Shown piece by piece: positions 38,687-48,167 of a stretch of 64,000 bases of DNA. Numbering within the stretch: the first letter of the stretch is position 1; each line of letters begins with the position of its first letter. This stretch comes from Segetibacter sp. 3557_3 (GTDB taxonomy: Bacteria > Bacteroidota > Bacteroidia > Chitinophagales > Chitinophagaceae): assembly GCF_004354985.1 (NCBI RefSeq), contig NZ_SMSK01000009.1, forward strand, positions 184,275-248,274, in the 5' to 3' direction. The notes under the pieces were generated by a model that did no database searches, was not told where the DNA came from, and saw nothing but the letters and a program-made list of their open reading frames with translations. The translations under genes were made by a program, and so were the position numbers.

Positions 38687-39600
38687 ATTGTTGGTTTGTT
38701 TTTAAGGTAAAAGGTTTTGATTCTGCAGAAAATGGACAGGCATTCTAACGAAGACATTAACCCTCAAAGGCTTCGAAATGGTGGCGAGATGTCAGAAAGA
38801 GCAACTATTCTGTACACTGAATAAAAACGGAAAACACCGGCATGAGAATTTTTTGAATTCATGTTCATGACTTTGCAGGTTGAGGAACTTACCGTGCGTT
38901 TCGTTGAATATTTATCCAAGAATGTAGACTGGCTAAGCCGAATTCGGCGTTAACAAACAAATGCTTAGAGCATAAGATTTCTAATCTTGTACTTCCAAGG
39001 TTGGCCAATGCCTTGCAGTAAACATTATTTATCAAGAGTCCTGTGGTGAAAACTTCTTAGCAGATCCATTTATTACTGACTCTAATTGAAAGCTTGTTCA
39101 CTACAATAGATAACTCTCCCATGTAATGAACAATGATTGTTTAAGTAGCTAAGAGAAATCACTTATTGATTGCTTACGGGTATAGCTTATGCCATTCCAC
39201 TTTAATGATTGATAAAGCTTACCTGGCCGCGATGATTCCGATATGTCCTTATGCAGGGTTTTCAAAAAATACTGGGACACAATTTTTATCACTTAAATAC
39301 AGTAGGTCTTCATGCGTATTTAGAACTAAGTAGATACTAAATTTAATATGGTTTTAACAATCTTCATATAGCATATTTATGCTACACGTTTCATCACACG
39401 CTTAAACCAGGGTATCAACGGAATCTTCAGATCCAGAACTTGGCTGAATTGCCATTCTCTCTACAGCTAGTCAAACACCTCCATAATACTGGAACGATAG
39501 CTCCCACCCACCATCATCACCCCCACTCATGACCACAATCATCTCCCTTGAGCAAATGCCCCCCTAATTTCGCCCCTGTCTCATAACCCCTACCTGTTTA
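38687..39600. other. 900-base gap between divergent genes
   Basis: No gene is supported on either strand; the region is AT-rich with frequent stops. It must contain promoters for the minus-strand repeat protein and the plus-strand oxidase locus. A palindrome tagcat-attt-atgcta (39369-39384) lies 217 bases before ccoI. It has the 6-4-6 geometry of a dimeric regulator site but not the FNR consensus. Confidence 0.45.
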
Positions 39601-41997
39601 ATGAAGCCAGTCGCTGTAAGCACCCAAGTAACCTGTTTTCACTGTGGCGAAGATTGCGGTAAGCATCCTGTGGTCGCACAGGAACTCCAATTTTGTTGCG
39701 AAGGCTGTAAGATGGTTTATGAGATATTAAACCAGGGCGGACTATGCGACTACTACAACCTTTCCAAAAACCCCGGCAGCAGGCAGACCAGCATTGTACG
39801 CGAAAACAAATTTGCTTTTCTCGACGATCCCAGCATTGCACAACCCCTCATTGCTTATAGCGACGACACGCAAACACATGTATCTTTTTACCTGCCCCAA
39901 ATGCATTGTAGCAGCTGCCTTTGGCTGCTCGAAAACCTCTTCCGTTTAAACCAGAATATCATTAGCTGTAAGGTTAATTTCACCAGGAAGGAAGCGGAAA
40001 TCATCTTCAATCATCGGGAGGTTTCATTGCGCAGCGTAGCAGAACTCCTGACCAGCATCGGGTATGAACCCTATATCAGCTTCAGCAACATAAAGGACGC
40101 TAGGCCTGGGGTAAGTAAAGCAAAAATCTACAAACTCGGGGTTGCCGGCTTTTGCTTCGCAAACATTATGTTGCTCAGTTTCCCGGAGTACCTGGGTATA
40201 GATGGCAAGGAAGTAAACCTGGTGCGCCTGTTTCGCTACCTGAACCTGCTCCTGAGCTTTCCCGTTTTCTTTTACTGCGCAACCGAGTTTTACCAGGGCG
40301 CATGGAGAAGCCTTAAGCACAAGTTTTTAAACATAGATGCGCCCATTGTGTTAGCCATTTGGGTAACGTTTGCACGAAGCCTCTACGAAGTACTAACCGG
40401 CACAGGCAGCGGTTATTTTGATAGCATGACAGGTATCGTGTTTTTTATGCTGGTTGGTCGTATCCTGCAGGATAAAACATATGCGCAATTGAGCTTCGAC
40501 CGCGACTACACGGCCTACTTCCCTATTGCAGTAACCCGTTTAAACAACAACGGCGAATCGTCCGTTGCACTGCCCGACATTAAACTGAACGACACCTTAC
40601 GGATACACCACCAGGAATTGATACCTGCAGACGGCATATTGACCCGGGGCAAGGCCTTGATAGATTATAGTTTTGTAACCGGCGAAAGCTTGCCGGTTGT
40701 AAAAGAGATGGGTGAAATCATTTATGCTGGCGGCAGGCAAACGGGGAGCAACGTAGAGATGCTGGTGATAAAGGAGGTCGCCCAAAGCTACCTCACCAAA
40801 CTATGGAACCGCGATGAACTGAAGTCGGGCAAAAAGGATGAACAGCGATCCTTTGTTCATCTTACCAGCCGCTATTTTACCTGGGTTGTTTTTGGTATCG
40901 CGGCCATCACAGCAGCATATTGGTTAGTGAACGACCCCACCAAAGTTGCAAACAGCGTTACAGCCGTAATGATCATTGCATGCCCCTGTGCCCTACTGCT
41001 CAGCAATACCTTCACCAACGGAAACATCTTAAGCATGCTTGGCCGTAATCAATTTTACCTGCGCAATGCGCAAACAATTGAAAACATCGCCAAAGCAAAC
41101 CACATTGTATTCGATAAAACGGGAACCCTGACCAATGGTGCAAGCCTCGAGATCAGCTACGAGGGCGAACTGCTGACCCCGCAACAACAACAATGGATAG
41201 CCTTGCTCGCTTCCCAGTCTGCACACCCCTTAAGCAAAGCAATAGCCGAACACCTGGGCGACAGATCGCCGGAAAGTATTACAGGCTTTACGGAAACAGG
41301 TGGCCTTGGTCTCCGGGGTTCTATAGCCGGTAAAGCCATATGTATGGGCTCGAAAAAATTTGTATTGGGCAACAAACAGGGTGACGAAAAAACGGCTGTT
41401 TATGTGTCCATCGATCGCAAATACAGGGGCAGGTTTATCGTTAAAAACCACTACCGCGAAAACATTGTAAAGCTGTTCTCGAAGTTGCGCAAGGGCTACT
41501 CCTTGTCTGTTTTAAGTGGTGACAACGCAGGTGAAAAAGATTTCCTGCAAAACCTGCTTGGCAAACGCGCGGGAATATACTTTCATCAAGGGCCCCATGA
41601 TAAACTCAACATGATTAAACAACTGCAAAGCACCGGTAAAAAAGTGATCATGGTTGGCGACGGATTAAATGATGCCGGCGCACTAAAACAAGCTGATGCA
41701 GGTATTGCGGTAAGCGACAACTGCAACAATTTTACACCGGCCAGCGACGCCATTATCCAGGCTGAAAAACTGCCGCTGTTACACAAGTTCATCAGGCTCT
41801 GCCGCATCAATAAACGTGTGGTGGTAAGCAGTTTTATCATATCCATTTTGTACAATGTGGCAGGCATCTATTTTGCGGTACAGGGCAACCTTTCACCAAT
41901 GGTCGCAGCCATACTGATGCCCGCCAGCAGCCTCAGCATCATCTTAATTTCTTTTGCCGCAACAAACCTTGCAGCCTGGAAGCTTGGCTTAAAGTAA
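39601..41997 (+). CDS. ccoI: cbb3 oxidase-associated copper P-type ATPase
   Basis: A P1B-type ATPase of 798 residues that exports copper across the inner membrane for assembly of the oxidase CuB site. The N-terminus has a Cys-rich metal-binding region (CFHCGEDCG, CCEGCKMVYEI) as in FixI/CcoI, and then an HMA-like domain with MHCSSC (about 101-106). The membrane metal site is CPCALL (about 460). The phosphorylation loop is DKTGTLT (about 503) and the hinge is GDGLNDAGAL (about 687). Length and architecture match CcoI. It heads the cbb3 locus. Confidence 0.94.
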   Translation: MKPVAVSTQVTCFHCGEDCGKHPVVAQELQFCCEGCKMVYEILNQGGLCDYYNLSKNPGSRQTSIVRENKFAFLDDPSIAQPLIAYSDDTQTHVSFYLPQMHCSSCLWLLENLFRLNQNIISCKVNFTRKEAEIIFNHREVSLRSVAELLTSIGYEPYISFSNIKDARPGVSKAKIYKLGVAGFCFANIMLLSFPEYLGIDGKEVNLVRLFRYLNLLLSFPVFFYCATEFYQGAWRSLKHKFLNIDAPIVLAIWVTFARSLYEVLTGTGSGYFDSMTGIVFFMLVGRILQDKTYAQLSFDRDYTAYFPIAVTRLNNNGESSVALPDIKLNDTLRIHHQELIPADGILTRGKALIDYSFVTGESLPVVKEMGEIIYAGGRQTGSNVEMLVIKEVAQSYLTKLWNRDELKSGKKDEQRSFVHLTSRYFTWVVFGIAAITAAYWLVNDPTKVANSVTAVMIIACPCALLLSNTFTNGNILSMLGRNQFYLRNAQTIENIAKANHIVFDKTGTLTNGASLEISYEGELLTPQQQQWIALLASQSAHPLSKAIAEHLGDRSPESITGFTETGGLGLRGSIAGKAICMGSKKFVLGNKQGDEKTAVYVSIDRKYRGRFIVKNHYRENIVKLFSKLRKGYSLSVLSGDNAGEKDFLQNLLGKRAGIYFHQGPHDKLNMIKQLQSTGKKVIMVGDGLNDAGALKQADAGIAVSDNCNNFTPASDAIIQAEKLPLLHKFIRLCRINKRVVVSSFIISILYNVAGIYFAVQGNLSPMVAAILMPASSLSIILISFAATNLAAWKLGLK

Positions 41998-42231
41998 GCC
42001 CATACCAATCCCTAAATTCTACCGCAATCTCTTATCCCCCTATTCAATCCGCAGTAATGGTTCAGTGCGCAACCAACAGGTTGTATAAAAGAGGTCTATA
42101 ATAAAACACCACCCAAATTCACCAGCGGCTCCGGCCGCATTAACACATGACCATTGTCATACTTTCCAATGAGCGTAATCAACCCACGGGCAGGTTGCTG
42201 ATTCTACATTTGAGTCCTAAAGCTAACCACC

Positions 42232-42393
42232 ATGAGCGCCATAATAATCTTACTTGTTATAAGCTTAATCGTAGCCGGGGTTTTCCTGGTTGCCTTTTTA
42301 TACAGCGTAAAACAGGGGCAATTCGATGATGAACAAAGCCCGCCCATCCGCATACTTTTCGACGATACCCCCAATTCAACCAAACATCAATAG
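42232..42393 (+). CDS. ccoS: cbb3 oxidase maturation protein CcoS
   Basis: A 53-residue protein. The first residues, SAIIILLVISLIVAGVF, form one membrane helix, followed by LYSVKQGQFDDEQSPPIRIL. The helix followed by a G-Q-F-D-D-x-x-x-P-x-x-R-I-L-F pattern is the CcoS signature. CcoS is needed for insertion of heme and copper into CcoN. It sits between ccoI and ccoNO, ending 8 bases before ccoNO. Confidence 0.93.
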   Translation: MSAIIILLVISLIVAGVFLVAFLYSVKQGQFDDEQSPPIRILFDDTPNSTKHQ

Positions 42394-42401
42394 TAAAGTA
42401 A

Positions 42402-44621
42402 ATGTTAGATCACGCTACGGAGCTTGAAACATCAGCCATTCATCCCCAAAAAAGAAAGCTTGTACAGCTTGAACACTTCTTTTACGATAACAACATCGTA
42501 AAGCTGTTTACCTATGCCACCTTGTTTTGGGGCATAGTGGGCATGCTTGCCGGCTTGCTGGCCTCCATCCAGATTTTTTACCCCGCTGCCAATTTCGATT
42601 TTGCACCCACCACTTTTGGACGTGTTCGGCCGGTACACACAAACGCGGTGATTTTTGCTTTTGTGGGCAACGGCATTTTTATGGGTGTTTACTATTCATT
42701 GCAGCGGCTTTGCAAGGCACGCATGTATAGCGACAAGCTGAGCAAGATCCACTTCTGGGGATGGCAGGGTATCATTGTTGTTGCAGCAATCACATTGCTT
42801 GCAGGTTTTACAACCGGTAAGGAATATGCCGAGTTGGAGTGGCCTGTTGATATCGCGATCACTGTTATATGGGTGCTCTTTGGTATCAACATGTTCGGCA
42901 CTATTCTTAAGCGCAGGGAGAGGCACCTTTATGTTGCGATCTGGTTTTACATCGCCACCTGGGTAACTGTTGCCATGCTGCACATCGTAAACTCTTACGA
43001 AATCCCCTTTTCATACTTTAAAAGTTATAGCGGCTATGCCGGGGTGCAGGATGCATTGGTACAGTGGTGGTATGGTCACAATGCCGTAGCGTTTTTCCTT
43101 ACTACACCTTACCTCGGGCTCATGTATTACTTCCTGCCCAAAGCTGCTAACCGCCCGGTCTATAGCTATCGGTTGTCTATTATTCACTTTTGGGCGTTGA
43201 TATTTATCTATATCTGGGCAGGCCCACACCACCTGTTGTATACCGCCTTACCCGACTGGGCGCAGAGCCTTGGTGTGGTCTTTAGTATTATGCTGATTGC
43301 GCCAAGCTGGGGTGGTATGCTCAATGGTTTGTTTACGCTTCGTGGTGCATGGGACAAGGTAAGGGAAGAGCCTATTCTTAAGTTCCTGGTGGTAGCAGTA
43401 ACCTGTTACGGTATGGCAACTTTCGAAGGCCCCATGCTTAGCCTTAAAAATGTAAACGCCGTTGCACACTATACCGATTGGATCGTTGCCCACGTACACG
43501 TAGGCGCATTGGGCTGGAATGGTTTTCTCACCTTCGGTGTCATCTACTGGATCATTCCAAAAATATTTAAAAAGGAACTCTATTCAAAAAAGTTGGCCAA
43601 CACCCACTTCTGGATAGGCACCATCGGTATCGTATTGTACGCTGTGCCGCTTTACTGGGCGGGCTTTGCACAAAGTATGATGTGGAAAACGTTTACTGCA
43701 GAGGGCCAGTTGAAGTACCAGTTTTTAGAAACGGTAACCAACATTGTTCCGATGTATATGGGCCGCAGCATCGGCGGCACTCTATACCTCGCAGGTGCGA
43801 TCATAATGATCTATAACATCTATAAAACCGTGCGTGGAGCCAGCATCGTTGCCAACGAAGCTGCACAGGCTGCTCCCCTATCCCCCGTTGTAGAAACACA
43901 TGGCAAACAACACTGGCACCGTTGGATTGAAAAACGGCCAATGCAAATGCTGGTGCTTAGCCTTGTTGCTGTTGCCATTGGTGGGGTACTCGAAATGGTA
44001 CCAACTTTTTTAATCAAAAACAATGTACCCACCATTACTTCGGTTAAGCCGTACACCCCGCTCGAACTGCATGGTCGTGACATTTATGTGCGGGATGGTT
44101 GTTACACCTGCCACTCCCAAATGATCCGTCCATTTAGAGATGAGGTAGCACGATACGGCGAGTACAGCAAAGCAGGTGAGTTTATATACGATCATCCTTT
44201 CCAGTGGGGAAGTAAAAGAACCGGCCCCGACCTGGCACGTATCGGTGGCAAGTATCCCGATAGCTGGCACTACAACCATATGTACGATCCACGTATTATG
44301 TCTCCCGGATCCATCATGCCTGCTTACCCTTTTATGATCGAAAATATGGTAGACACCAGTCTCACCGGTGCAAAAATCAGGGCCATGCAAACACTTGGGG
44401 TTCCTTACCCTGATGGTTACGATAAGCAAGCCAATGCCGACCTGGTTGAACAAGGCAAAGTGATACAGGCCAACCTGAAAAAGGATAAGCTGGATGCAGC
44501 AGCCACCAGCGAAATCGTTGCCATGATCGCCTACCTGCAGCGAATGGGAACGGACATTAAAGCAGAACACAAACAACAAACCGCTGCAGCATTACAAACC
44601 GTAACGGGCGATAATAAGTAG
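42402..44621 (+). CDS. ccoNO: Fused cbb3 cytochrome c oxidase subunits I and II
   Basis: 739 residues combining the catalytic heme-copper subunit CcoN (about 1-480, twelve or more helices) with the mono-heme CcoO (about 505-739). CcoN shows the expected active-site histidine segments (QWWYGHNAVAFF, AGPHHLLYTALPDW, DWIVAHVHVGALGWNG). CcoO has one membrane helix (MLVLSLVAVAIGGVL) and the heme c motif CYTCHSQMIRPF near residue 567, with a downstream Met ligand candidate. In proteobacteria these are separate genes; the in-frame fusion is common in Bacteroidota. It reduces oxygen to water and pumps protons, with high oxygen affinity. Confidence 0.96.
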   Translation: MLDHATELETSAIHPQKRKLVQLEHFFYDNNIVKLFTYATLFWGIVGMLAGLLASIQIFYPAANFDFAPTTFGRVRPVHTNAVIFAFVGNGIFMGVYYSLQRLCKARMYSDKLSKIHFWGWQGIIVVAAITLLAGFTTGKEYAELEWPVDIAITVIWVLFGINMFGTILKRRERHLYVAIWFYIATWVTVAMLHIVNSYEIPFSYFKSYSGYAGVQDALVQWWYGHNAVAFFLTTPYLGLMYYFLPKAANRPVYSYRLSIIHFWALIFIYIWAGPHHLLYTALPDWAQSLGVVFSIMLIAPSWGGMLNGLFTLRGAWDKVREEPILKFLVVAVTCYGMATFEGPMLSLKNVNAVAHYTDWIVAHVHVGALGWNGFLTFGVIYWIIPKIFKKELYSKKLANTHFWIGTIGIVLYAVPLYWAGFAQSMMWKTFTAEGQLKYQFLETVTNIVPMYMGRSIGGTLYLAGAIIMIYNIYKTVRGASIVANEAAQAAPLSPVVETHGKQHWHRWIEKRPMQMLVLSLVAVAIGGVLEMVPTFLIKNNVPTITSVKPYTPLELHGRDIYVRDGCYTCHSQMIRPFRDEVARYGEYSKAGEFIYDHPFQWGSKRTGPDLARIGGKYPDSWHYNHMYDPRIMSPGSIMPAYPFMIENMVDTSLTGAKIRAMQTLGVPYPDGYDKQANADLVEQGKVIQANLKKDKLDAAATSEIVAMIAYLQRMGTDIKAEHKQQTAAALQTVTGDNK

Positions 44622-44943
44622 TTCTTTTTTGGGCCCGGCTGTATACCCTTCATGTTACAGCCGTTGCCCGCCCGGCTGCGCCAGTCGGACGGGCGTCGCA
44701 CTCTTGTACAGGATTTCTCTATGCAGCTTTTTAGTAAAGCGTTAGGCAAGCTGGTAACAATTCCGGAACAACTGTAAGTGACGAGCGCATTGCTGCAGTG
44801 GATTACCATTAAGAATGCTTTGCGATATCATCGCCTGCTGCGCAATAAAACGGAAGTAACGCTATCCAGGTGCAGGCCAAACAAGTGACAGACGGGTTCA
44901 CCTTTTCTATCATTAATCTACCAATACCCAAAAATATAAGAAA
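44622..44943. other. Gap inside the oxidase operon carrying a palindromic repeat
   Basis: 322 bases without a gene between ccoNO and ccoQ, unusual in an otherwise tight operon. It holds the palindrome listed at 44666-44694. I see no promoter I can support. Confidence 0.5.
44666..44694. repeat. Short palindromic repeat, copy 2
   Basis: gcccg-c-ccggctg-cgc-cagtcgg-a-cgggc forms an interrupted hairpin: 5 bp outer stem, 7 bp inner stem with one G-T pair, and a cgc loop. Sixteen bases (cgcccggctgcgccag) are identical to the copy near 6833. The outer stem and the G-T pair suggest that structure, not sequence, is kept. Lying between ccoNO and ccoQ it could shape mRNA processing. Confidence 0.65.
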
Positions 44944-45120
44944 ATGAAATTCATAAATTACCTGGAGAAAATTGCCGGGGTCGACATTTACGCCTTATCG
45001 TCCTTCCTCATCTTTTTCTTTTTTTTCCTCATCATGACACTGTGGGCATTGCGTGCCGATAAGAAGATGATTGCAGTATTGAGCAACATTCCGCTTGAAG
45101 AAAACAGTGATAACAATTAA
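44944..45120 (+). CDS. ccoQ: CcoQ-like small subunit of cbb3 oxidase
   Basis: 58 residues with one membrane helix (SSFLIFFFFFLIMTLWAL) preceded by MKFINYLEKIAGVDIYA and followed by a charged tail (RADKKMIAVL). The size, single helix and position between ccoNO and ccoP fit CcoQ, which stabilises the complex. Sequence similarity to proteobacterial CcoQ is low, so the call rests on position and topology. Confidence 0.85.
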   Translation: MKFINYLEKIAGVDIYALSSFLIFFFFFLIMTLWALRADKKMIAVLSNIPLEENSDNN

Positions 45121-45136
45121 ATGAAACCCGTTAACA

Positions 45137-46303
45137 ATGAAATTTCCTGTTGATAAAAAAACGGTAAGCATCCTGGCGATGATGTGCATATTACTCGTTG
45201 CCGGCGCACCGGCAGCTTTCGCGGCCGACGCTCCCACGACCAATGGATTGAATAACTCAGCGGCCATCATGATGATCACTATTGCTGTTGCCTTACTACT
45301 CGCAATCGGCATGCTTGCATATGTATTGATCGGGGCTGCAGGGTATCATGTAGAGCAATTGAAAAAGAATGCGCAAACGGCCGCAAAGCCACTGGTGATC
45401 GTGGCCTTGTGCATGTTTACTTCCACTGCTTTTGCGCAACCGGGTGAAACAGCAGCCACAGCAGAAGTGACCAGCACCACCATCGCAGGTTTATCCAAGT
45501 CTTCGTTTTACCTGCTTACAGGCCTTATTGGGCTCGAAGTGATTATTGTACTTGCCATGTTAATTTTTCTAAGGCAACTACTCGCTAAGGAAAAGCCCCA
45601 AATTGTAGTTGAGTTTGCTGAGGCCCGCATCCCATTTTACATCACCTGGTGGAACAAGTTAAATGCCATCCGGCCTGTACATGAAGAAGCAACGATCACC
45701 CTTGAGCACGAATACGATGGCATACGTGAGCTCGACAATAAGTTGCCGCCATGGTGGGTATATGGTTTTTACCTGTGCATCATTTTTAGCGTGGTATACC
45801 TGTACCGGTTTCATGTATCGCATAGTGCGCCTTCAACCATCCAGGAGTATGAAATCGCCATGGTACAGGCAGAACAGGAAAAGCAGGAATACCTTAAAAC
45901 AGCGGCCAACAATGTAGATGAAAATACCGTGGAGTTGTTGAGCGATGCGAGTGCGCTTTCCGAAGGCAAAAAGATTTTCGCCAGTACCTGCGCCGCATGC
46001 CATGGCAGCGAGGGACAAGGAACAGTTGGACCGAACCTCACCGATGACTATTGGTTGCACAAGGGCGGGGTAAAAGACATTTTTAAAACGATCAAATATG
46101 GTGTTCCCGAAAAAGGCATGAAGTCGTGGAAAGATGATTTTTCCCCGGTGCAGATTGCTGCGATTGCAAGTTATATAAAGTCGATCCGCGGTACCAAACC
46201 ATCCAATCCTAAAGAACCACAAGGCGATTTATACCAGGAGGAAGCTTTACCGGCAGCCGAAGCTGCCACCGCAATGCCTGAGAAAAAGCTTGCAAAGCAA
46301 TAA
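45137..46303 (+). CDS. ccoP: Cytochrome c subunit CcoP of cbb3 oxidase, mono-heme with extended N-terminus
   Basis: 388 residues. The CcoP core is clear: the FixP_N segment (YDGIRELDNKLPPWWVYGFYLCIIF) read as a charged stretch then a membrane helix at about 213-232, followed by a cytochrome c domain with CAACHG near residue 286 and a Met ligand candidate in KGMKSW. Only one CXXCH is present, whereas classical CcoP has two. The first 200 residues are an extra region with several hydrophobic segments (residues about 10-30, 45-70, 88-103, 120-145), including the two signal-like stretches GAPAAFA and TSTAFAQ. That could reflect an old fusion of small membrane proteins. It lies 16 bases after ccoQ. 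Confidence 0.92.
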   Translation: MKFPVDKKTVSILAMMCILLVAGAPAAFAADAPTTNGLNNSAAIMMITIAVALLLAIGMLAYVLIGAAGYHVEQLKKNAQTAAKPLVIVALCMFTSTAFAQPGETAATAEVTSTTIAGLSKSSFYLLTGLIGLEVIIVLAMLIFLRQLLAKEKPQIVVEFAEARIPFYITWWNKLNAIRPVHEEATITLEHEYDGIRELDNKLPPWWVYGFYLCIIFSVVYLYRFHVSHSAPSTIQEYEIAMVQAEQEKQEYLKTAANNVDENTVELLSDASALSEGKKIFASTCAACHGSEGQGTVGPNLTDDYWLHKGGVKDIFKTIKYGVPEKGMKSWKDDFSPVQIAAIASYIKSIRGTKPSNPKEPQGDLYQEEALPAAEAATAMPEKKLAKQ

Positions 46304-46309
46304 ACGTGT

Positions 46310-47716
46310 ATGGCGCATATTCAAGAGAAAAGCAGGGAAAAGTATCGGGATACATTAGCCACACTTGATGAACAGGGCAAGCGTAAGTGGGTATATGCGT
46401 ATAAGCCAAAAGGTAAATTCTATCGCATCCGGACCTGGCTGAGTTGGTTATACTTCACCGCCTTTTTCGGACTTCCCTTTATAAAAGTTAACGACCGGCC
46501 CTTATTCCTGTTTGATGTAACACAGGCAAAGTTCATCCTGTTTGGAAAGGTGTTTTGGCCGCAGGATTTTTTCATCCTCGGGCTGGGTATGGTAACTTTT
46601 ATCTTTTTTATCATCCTTTTTACCGCTGCATTTGGCAGGCTCTTTTGCGGCTGGGCATGTCCTCAAACCAACTTCCTCGAGATGATGTTCAGGAAAGTTG
46701 AATTCTTTATCGAGGGTGATGGCAACCGGCAGAAAATGCTTGACCGGCAACCATGGAACAGGGAAAAGCTATTTAAAAAGACGAGTAAGCACCTGGTATT
46801 TTTTGGGCTGTCGTTTGTAATTGCAAATTTCTTTTTGGCCTACATCATTGGTATTGACCAATTGGAAAAGATTATCACGGAACCGGTATCGCAGCACCTG
46901 GTGGGCTTTAGTGCTATCCTCGTTTTTAGTGGTGCTTTCTATGGGGTATTTGCCTTTTTCCGGGACCAGGTTTGTACACAGGTATGCCCCTACGGCCGCC
47001 TGCAGGGTGTGTTGCTCGACAAAAATTCAATGGTGGTTGCCTACGATTATAAACGGGGCGAACCAAGAGGAATAGCCCGGAAAAATGAGCACGATGTATT
47101 TGGCGACTGTATTGATTGTTTTTCCTGTGTAAAAGTTTGCCCCACAGGTATCGACATACGCAATGGGGTTCAAATGGAGTGCGTGAACTGCACGGCCTGT
47201 ATCGATGCCTGCGACAGCATTATGGATAAGGTGGGTAAACCAAGGGGTTTGATACGATACGCAAGTGAAAACAGTATTGAAAACGCGGAGCCCTTAAAGT
47301 TCACCACCCGTATGAAGGCCTACACCGGCTTATGTGGCATAGTGGTGCTAATACTATCGGCTATCCTGATTACCAGGAAAGACATCGATGCCACGGTAAT
47401 GCGTACACCAGGCATCCTTTACCAGGAAAGAGGAAACGACAGCATTTCCAACCTATACAACATCAAGCTTTCCAACAAAACGCTCAAACAAATTCCACTC
47501 ACCATCAGGCTCAGCGATGGTGCCGGTAAAATAGAAGTCATTGGCAAGCCCTATATCACCGTTGCTACCGAAGGACAAGGAAGCGGTTCATTTTTTATTG
47601 TGCTGCCAAAAACAAGGCTGTCGGAACGCAAGACGGAACTAAAGCTTGGTTTGTACGAAGGCGACAAAGAGCTGATGCATGTAAATACGGTGTTTTTAGG
47701 TCCGGTTAATCATTAA
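46310..47716 (+). CDS. ccoG: Polyferredoxin-like cbb3 oxidase assembly protein CcoG
   Basis: 468 residues of the FixG/RdxA family. Membrane helices flank a CGWACPQTNFLEMMFR motif. Two [4Fe-4S] clusters are indicated by CIDCFSCVKVCPTGIDIRNG and CVNCTACIDACD, after CTQVCPYGRLQGVLLD. The C-terminal 110 residues form the Ig-like FixG_C domain. It is thought to act in copper reduction for oxidase assembly. It starts 6 bases after ccoP. Confidence 0.95.
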   Translation: MAHIQEKSREKYRDTLATLDEQGKRKWVYAYKPKGKFYRIRTWLSWLYFTAFFGLPFIKVNDRPLFLFDVTQAKFILFGKVFWPQDFFILGLGMVTFIFFIILFTAAFGRLFCGWACPQTNFLEMMFRKVEFFIEGDGNRQKMLDRQPWNREKLFKKTSKHLVFFGLSFVIANFFLAYIIGIDQLEKIITEPVSQHLVGFSAILVFSGAFYGVFAFFRDQVCTQVCPYGRLQGVLLDKNSMVVAYDYKRGEPRGIARKNEHDVFGDCIDCFSCVKVCPTGIDIRNGVQMECVNCTACIDACDSIMDKVGKPRGLIRYASENSIENAEPLKFTTRMKAYTGLCGIVVLILSAILITRKDIDATVMRTPGILYQERGNDSISNLYNIKLSNKTLKQIPLTIRLSDGAGKIEVIGKPYITVATEGQGSGSFFIVLPKTRLSERKTELKLGLYEGDKELMHVNTVFLGPVNH

Positions 47717-47726
47717 ATTATTAGCA

Positions 47727-48167
47727 ATGCAGATATCATGGGGAAATAAATTGGCACTTGTTTTTGTAGCATTTGCAGCCCTGATGGGCACACTGGTTTA
47801 CAAGTGTATGCAACAAAATTTCGAGCTGGTATCTAAAGACTACTATAACGAAGAGCTCAGGTACCAGGATAGGATTGATGCTACGGTAAACGCCAATCAA
47901 CTAAGCAAAGTGCAGTTATCGCAAAATGAGCAGTACGTATTGGTACAGCTGCCACAAGAATTAAACGGTTTTGCAGTAACAGGCGAGGCCCTGTTCTATT
48001 GCGCAACAAGCGCTGCAAATGATCGAAAAATTCCATTGCAGGTTAACGGGCAGGGTATGATGAAAATTAGAAAAGACCTGCTCGTAAAAGATTATTACCA
48101 GCTAAAACTTAAGTGGCAAAACGGCAAAGAAGCATATTATTACGAACAACACCTGCAGGTAAAATGA
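47727..48167 (+). CDS. ccoH: CcoH/FixH-family protein
   Basis: 146 residues with an N-terminal membrane anchor (LALVFVAFAALMGTLVYKCM), then the FixH signature YYNEELRYQDRIDATVNA and a beta-rich periplasmic domain. FixH-type proteins assist cbb3 oxidase assembly. It starts 10 bases after ccoG, and its stop overlaps the next ATG (ATGA). Confidence 0.92.
   Translation: MQISWGNKLALVFVAFAALMGTLVYKCMQQNFELVSKDYYNEELRYQDRIDATVNANQLSKVQLSQNEQYVLVQLPQELNGFAVTGEALFYCATSAANDRKIPLQVNGQGMMKIRKDLLVKDYYQLKLKWQNGKEAYYYEQHLQVK

Noticed and set aside
39100..39300. FNR-like boxes upstream of the oxidase locus
   Set aside because: Half-sites such as attgatt occur, but none forms the spaced TTGAT-N4-ATCAA palindrome.
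44010..44579. Antisense 189-codon frame inside ccoNO
   Set aside because: Shadow of the strongly supported fused oxidase gene.
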